Part shown: in pieces, positions 60,881 to 64,000 of the stretch
Layout: every line of letters starts with the position of its first letter
How positions within the stretch are numbered: position 1 is the stretch's first letter
Assembly: GCF_000758705.1 (NCBI RefSeq)
Contig: NZ_CP009287.1
Location: 6,820,001 to 6,884,000, forward strand
Direction: 5' to 3'
DNA length: 64,000 nucleotides
Source of the DNA: Paenibacillus graminis
GTDB taxonomy: Bacteria > Bacillota > Bacilli > Paenibacillales > Paenibacillaceae
The notes under the pieces: model-generated
Told to the model about the DNA's origin: nothing
Database searches by the model: none
Seen by the model: only the letters and a program-made list of their open reading frames with translations
Program-made: the position numbers and the translations under genes

Positions 60881-61282
60881 TTAAATGATCAGACTGCTAA
60901 CGGCAAACGCCGTGCCGACGAACACCAGGCAGAGCATCACGCCTACAGCGACGTTCCCCTGCTTCAGATGATCAGAGATCTTGAACCCCGGCGTGAACAG
61001 CTCGAAGATCCAGTAGGCGGCAATCAGGCAGACATAACCCACCGCGAACCAGAGCATCATGAACCAGATCGAGGTATTTGTATATGCCGCCACACCAAGG
61101 ATAATCGCCGTAGCCAGAAACTTGCCGCCAAGAGCCAGCGCTACAGCCACATTGCCTTTCTTCAACTCTTCCATGTCCTTGAATGGAGTCATCAGGGTAA
61201 ATACAACCATCCCGAGCACCTGCAGCAGAATAATCGTCAACACACTCACTACCAGATTAATAACAATCGTCAATTTGCCCAC
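60881..61282 (-). CDS. DUF350 membrane protein (YjfL-like)
   Basis: This 133-residue membrane protein has four helices as two similar halves, each with the DUF350 signature: ELKKGNVAVALALGG and HLKQGNVAVGVMLC. B. subtilis and E. coli YjfL-type proteins share this duplication. It has no known activity. It overlaps the preceding lipoprotein gene by 13 bases and is followed by the K+ channel gene after 4 bases, so all are co-translated. Its place beside a YjfC-like ATP-grasp protein repeats the E. coli yjfKLMC order. Confidence 0.92.
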   Translation of the reverse strand: MGKLTIVINLVVSVLTIILLQVLGMVVFTLMTPFKDMEELKKGNVAVALALGGKFLATAIILGVAAYTNTSIWFMMLWFAVGYVCLIAAYWIFELFTPGFKISDHLKQGNVAVGVMLCLVFVGTAFAVSSLII

Positions 61283-61926
61283 CCCCGGAATTTTGCGTAG
61301 GCCGAATCATAATCGGCGAAATCATGCACTTCCTCCAGCACCACGGAGGCTTTCTTTTGTTTCTCCAGCGCCTTATACCGCTTATCGTCGATCGGCTGCT
61401 TGATCCGGTTGCCGGAAGGCAGCTCAACCACGGCAAAATTTCTGGTTTTGTTCTTGTACTCTGTCTTGTATACGCCGACAAGATCCACATCGGTCGTAAT
61501 GGATACCTTCAGACGGGCCAAATCTTCGGCAGCCGCCTTCTGGTCGGCATACGATTTGATCGTGGCCCAGGAGGACAGGCGGATATCGTTCTTCTGATCC
61601 GCATCCGTTACCAATTCGGCATCCATAAACTGCAGGGTCCATATCTTGTCGCCTGTAGCATAATTGCCGTCGTTCGGAAGCAGCTCATTGTCCGGAAGTA
61701 CCGTCATGTCGCTGCCGATAAGATCACCCACCGTACCTTCCACCACCCGGTAGTCCCACGGTACGCGCGATACGCTGTCGGTCGTCTCCGTATCCGTATG
61801 AAATACACTGTCCGTGTTGCCGGAACACGCGCCAAGCAGCAGCACTGCCATCAACAGCATCCCAAGCACGGCTCCGGCACGAACCTTGCTGTACCTCCCG
61901 CTCCAGCGGTTTCTATCCTTGTTCAT
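61270..61926 (-). CDS. Lipoprotein of the ATP-grasp/K+ channel operon (possibly DUF4247)
   Basis: This 218-residue protein starts at the ATG at 61926, 7 bases after AGGGAG. Lipobox LLLGAC follows a hydrophobic signal. The mature part has mixed alpha/beta character, with TVLPDNELLPNDGNY, VVELPSGNRIKQP and a C-terminal FADYDSAYAKFRGW. I recall DUF4247 lipoproteins in this operon type in Bacillales, but did not verify. It overlaps the ligase gene by 14 bases and the DUF350 gene by 13 bases. It is likely an envelope component or a substrate of the module. Confidence 0.8.
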   Translation of the reverse strand: MNKDRNRWSGRYSKVRAGAVLGMLLMAVLLLGACSGNTDSVFHTDTETTDSVSRVPWDYRVVEGTVGDLIGSDMTVLPDNELLPNDGNYATGDKIWTLQFMDAELVTDADQKNDIRLSSWATIKSYADQKAAAEDLARLKVSITTDVDLVGVYKTEYKNKTRNFAVVELPSGNRIKQPIDDKRYKALEKQKKASVVLEEVHDFADYDSAYAKFRGWAN

Positions 61927-63136
61927 CTTCAAGCTCCCTCACTCCTAGCGCGATAAAATGGCTGGCGTTGCCTGTAATCGGTCCGCCTGCACGGCCCAAA
62001 AGCCCGCAAGGCACGCCGTTGATCACGAACATGCCGGTCAGCAGGTGAAGCTCCCCTTCCGGGGTTTGGATACGGGCCAGCTCAGCCCGCTTCTGATATA
62101 CCGTCGGGAACAGCACGCTGCTGTCGAAGCCGTCCTCATCGGCAAGCTCCAGCGACCCGCTGTCATCGAAGATCCGCACCGAACCGCCTTCACGTCCGAA
62201 GACGGACTTGGACACGAAGCTGCCGGAGAATACCGGCTTGTTGTAGGTTGGAAGAATGTAGCTGGCTATCGCCAGGCGTTCCTCCTCGCTGAAAAGCAGC
62301 CCCAGCTCATACATCCCCCATACGGCGGCAATCAGCCCCTTGGACTGCAGCAGGATGCTGTGCGGACCGTTGAACAGCTGAAGCTGTCCGCTCTCAATAG
62401 CATAGGCAAGCGCCTCTCCGCCATCGTCCACTGCCATCCATTCCTTCGGATAGAGGGCGAACATCCGCTTGATGATCCGGTCCTCCGCATCTCTGACCGT
62501 TCCTTCGTCGATCCACAGATCCAGACAGTCGACGCAGCGGATATCCAGTCCGCTGTGCGCCACCAGCGCCTCAATCGTTCCGGAATCCTCCTGATGGGTT
62601 CCGTAAGCGACACAAGCTGCCGTATCCGGCCTTTCGATGCTCCAGGCAGCGGCCAACCGTTCCTTCATCCCGTTATTCCGGCTTGGAATACCGGCTTGCC
62701 CGCAAATCCACGGCGTAGCAATCGATGCTTCCACATAGCCGGTTGGTGTATCCGCATTCAGCTCCAGCAGCTTGATCGTGCCGTCGCCGGCTACGGCGAA
62801 ATCGAATCTGGCGTACCGGCTGATCAGCCCCGGCTCCGGCAGCGGAGTGTCGTCCAGCATCTGCCACAGTACCGGAGGAATGCCCAGTAAATCATACAAA
62901 TCATGCCGCCGGTGCAGATAGCGGACGGCCTTATCGAGAATGCCCCAGAGCTTAACGGAAGCATCTTCCAGCTCCTTATAAGTCTCGCCGCGCATCACGG
63001 CAACCGCATCGAGCCAGTACTCCTCATCTTCCAGGTCAGCCCAGGTAAATCCAAGCTTATGCAGCTGTTCTACACGGGGTGCCCGTTCCAGCCCCGACTG
63101 GTCAAGGTATTCAAAGACGCTGTCTGCAGGGCTCAT
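61913..63136 (-). CDS. Glutathionylspermidine-synthase-like ATP-grasp ligase (YgiC/YjfC-like)
   Basis: This 407-residue protein matches the C-terminal synthetase domain of glutathionylspermidine synthase: FDFAVAGDGTIKLLELNADTPTGYVEAS holds the metal/ATP-binding Glu-Asn pair in LLELNADTP, and later parts (IYDDSGS, GVREL, LLGRAGGPITGN) fit the ATP-grasp fold. The amidase half is absent, as in E. coli YgiC and YjfC. These enzymes probably ligate an amine or amino acid to a carboxylate of an unknown partner; the adjacent Gly/Ser-rich protein is a candidate. The start overlaps the previous stop by 4 bases (ATGA). Confidence 0.92.
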   Translation of the reverse strand: MSPADSVFEYLDQSGLERAPRVEQLHKLGFTWADLEDEEYWLDAVAVMRGETYKELEDASVKLWGILDKAVRYLHRRHDLYDLLGIPPVLWQMLDDTPLPEPGLISRYARFDFAVAGDGTIKLLELNADTPTGYVEASIATPWICGQAGIPSRNNGMKERLAAAWSIERPDTAACVAYGTHQEDSGTIEALVAHSGLDIRCVDCLDLWIDEGTVRDAEDRIIKRMFALYPKEWMAVDDGGEALAYAIESGQLQLFNGPHSILLQSKGLIAAVWGMYELGLLFSEEERLAIASYILPTYNKPVFSGSFVSKSVFGREGGSVRIFDDSGSLELADEDGFDSSVLFPTVYQKRAELARIQTPEGELHLLTGMFVINGVPCGLLGRAGGPITGNASHFIALGVRELEDEQG

Positions 63137-63882
63137 CCGCCAAAACCGCTTTTGCCGGAGCCTGATCTTGAGACAGAGCCTGATTTGCCGCTGGAACTGC
63201 CGCTCTTGGACGAGCCCAGACCGCTGGATTTGCCGCCAACTCCGCCTGCCTTGCTCGAAGTGTTCCTTCTGGTGATCGACCCGGTGGACGAGGTGGAGGT
63301 ACGGGGCTTAACCACTGAACCGGCTACAGGCTTGTTCTGAAAGCTGCCGCTGTTATAGCTTGGTGCCTTGTACTTAGTCCGTGTGCCGCCATAATAAGTG
63401 GGGCGGTCGTTGTACCAGCCTCTTGATGAGTAAAATGAGCCGCTGTTGAACAGCATGTGATACAGCAGCAGATCGTCCCAGCCGAAGCCGGAATTATAGC
63501 CGCCATAATTGTTAATAACCGTTGTTCCGCCTGAGGTGACTACCCCTTGTCCTTCCTGCAGCACCTCTTTGGCATTTTCTTCCGGGTAAGGGATATTCCA
63601 GTCCACATTTTTGTCAAAATAAGCCTTAACTTCTTCGGTGGACCAGGATACCAGTGTCGGTTCCTCAGAACTGCCGCTTGCGGCGCCGGCTCCCCCCGGA
63701 ATAAATAAGGCATTGGCCAGCAGGGCAATGCCCAGCGACGTAGACAATACCCGGATCGGTTTGCCGTCCGGGGTGAATAGTCTGGATGCCGCTGATTCTT
63801 TCACTGGTTCTTTCACAGGTCCTTTCACTGGTTCTTTTGCCTGTTCATCTTGTGCCAATTTGAGATCCTCCTCTCCTGACAT
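63133..63882 (-). CDS. Gly/Ser-rich surface-type protein, YgiB/YjfM-like, candidate ligase substrate
   Basis: This 249-residue protein has a charged N-terminus with KEPVKGPVKEPVKE repeats, one hydrophobic helix (about 45-65), a conserved-looking middle (VNNYGGYNSGFGWDDLLLYHML-type region, split by Gly) and a C-terminal third of Ser/Gly/Lys repeats ending in SGKSGFGG. Composition and order resemble E. coli YgiB/YjfM (DUF1190), which also lie beside the YgiC/YjfC ligase and end in a Gly-Gly pair. A role as carrier or substrate modified at the Gly-Gly tail is an inference. It overlaps both neighbours (ATGA and TAATG), so it is tightly coupled. Confidence 0.8.
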   Translation of the reverse strand: MSGEEDLKLAQDEQAKEPVKGPVKEPVKESAASRLFTPDGKPIRVLSTSLGIALLANALFIPGGAGAASGSSEEPTLVSWSTEEVKAYFDKNVDWNIPYPEENAKEVLQEGQGVVTSGGTTVINNYGGYNSGFGWDDLLLYHMLFNSGSFYSSRGWYNDRPTYYGGTRTKYKAPSYNSGSFQNKPVAGSVVKPRTSTSSTGSITRRNTSSKAGGVGGKSSGLGSSKSGSSSGKSGSVSRSGSGKSGFGG

Positions 63883-64000
63883 TATTCTTCTGTTCGCATA
63901 GGGACGAGCAGGAGCTCAAGCTTTCCCGCATCCACATTCAGCCGCCCTTCCACGGCTTCGTACTCCCGGCTGCCGACCACGATATAATTGACATGCTCCA
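63882..64000 (-). CDS. C-terminal end of an upstream gene (cut by window edge)
   Basis: The last 38 or so codons of a leftward gene are present, ending HVNYIVVGSREYEAVEG...LVPMRTEE-stop. The stop TAA overlaps the next start codon (TAATG), so it belongs to the same operon. A soluble domain with YIVVGSREYE, perhaps the DUF4178/YjfK-like member of such operons, is possible but the piece is too short to decide. Confidence 0.65.
   Translation of the reverse strand, partial: EHVNYIVVGSREYEAVEGRLNVDAGKLELLLVPMRTEE

Noticed and set aside
1..64000. tRNA, rRNA or riboswitch genes
   Set aside because: I scanned for typical cloverleaf arms, T-box and common riboswitch cores and recognised none; a covariance search would be decisive.

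Overview
The window looks like a chromosomal segment of a Paenibacillus-type Firmicute. This is inferred from the strong AGGAGG-like ribosome binding sites, hairpin-plus-T-run terminators, moderately GC-rich genes, YesM/YesN-type two-component systems with lipoprotein sugar-binding proteins, a class D sortase, HxlR-family regulators, a YdaJKLMN/Pss-like exopolysaccharide operon, and a regulator-peptide pair of the kind known from this genus. No rRNA, tRNA, CRISPR array, insertion sequence or prophage was recognised.

Layout. 0-3 kb: an OmpR-type two-component system followed by a membrane-anchored protein cut by the window edge. 3.2-7.6 kb: hybrid cluster protein (hcp) divergent from a Crp/Fnr-type regulator with a perfect palindrome between them, then an aldehyde dehydrogenase and a RidA protein. 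7.6-8.1 kb: two abutting arrays of about 51-bp repeats. 8.1-13.3 kb: a membrane GGDEF-EAL protein, a LacI-type regulator, another 51-bp array and a DinB-like protein. 13.4-21.7 kb: a disaccharide phosphorolysis operon (LacI regulator, binding protein, two permeases, and a phosphorylase fused to beta-phosphoglucomutase) with three near-identical operator palindromes. 22.2-27.1 kb: a luciferase-like oxidoreductase, a 51-bp repeat array, a camelysin-like surface protein with an LPDTA sorting signal next to its sortase, and peptidase T. 27.2-32.8 kb: an HxlR-type regulator, an old-yellow-enzyme homologue, hxlR, a cupin, hxlB-hxlA (RuMP pathway) and a MATE exporter.

32.9-35.3 kb is the most intriguing stretch. 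A scar where two convergent genes are both truncated is followed by an HTH/helical-repeat regulator whose 3' end overlaps an untracked 47-residue pre-peptide ending in GHGYGGG. This has the design of an RRNPP (AimR/AloR-like) peptide quorum-sensing cassette. 35.6-46.9 kb holds a sugar-binding lipoprotein with a YesMN-type two-component system, ydjO-csp, a metallo-beta-lactamase-fold protein, a HAD phosphatase, a stalk-domain protein, zinc-free L31, a GNAT and an atypical SDR. 46.9-48.1 kb is about 1 kb of repeats: a 31-bp minisatellite of about 19 units, then a second copy of the 51-bp family seen at 7.6 kb.

48.2-56.8 kb is a six-gene exopolysaccharide operon with a degenerate GGDEF protein as likely c-di-GMP receptor; the GGDEF-EAL protein at 8-11 kb could supply or remove that signal. 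57.4-59.7 kb carries two AT-rich genes for secreted proteins that look acquired. 59.9-64 kb is a tightly overlapping operon: a YgiB/YjfM-like Gly/Ser-rich protein, a YgiC/YjfC-like ATP-grasp ligase, a lipoprotein, a DUF350 membrane protein and a K+ channel. Repeat arrays with a shared period of about 51 bp but different sequences occur at five places and are the main structure that ordinary annotation does not explain.
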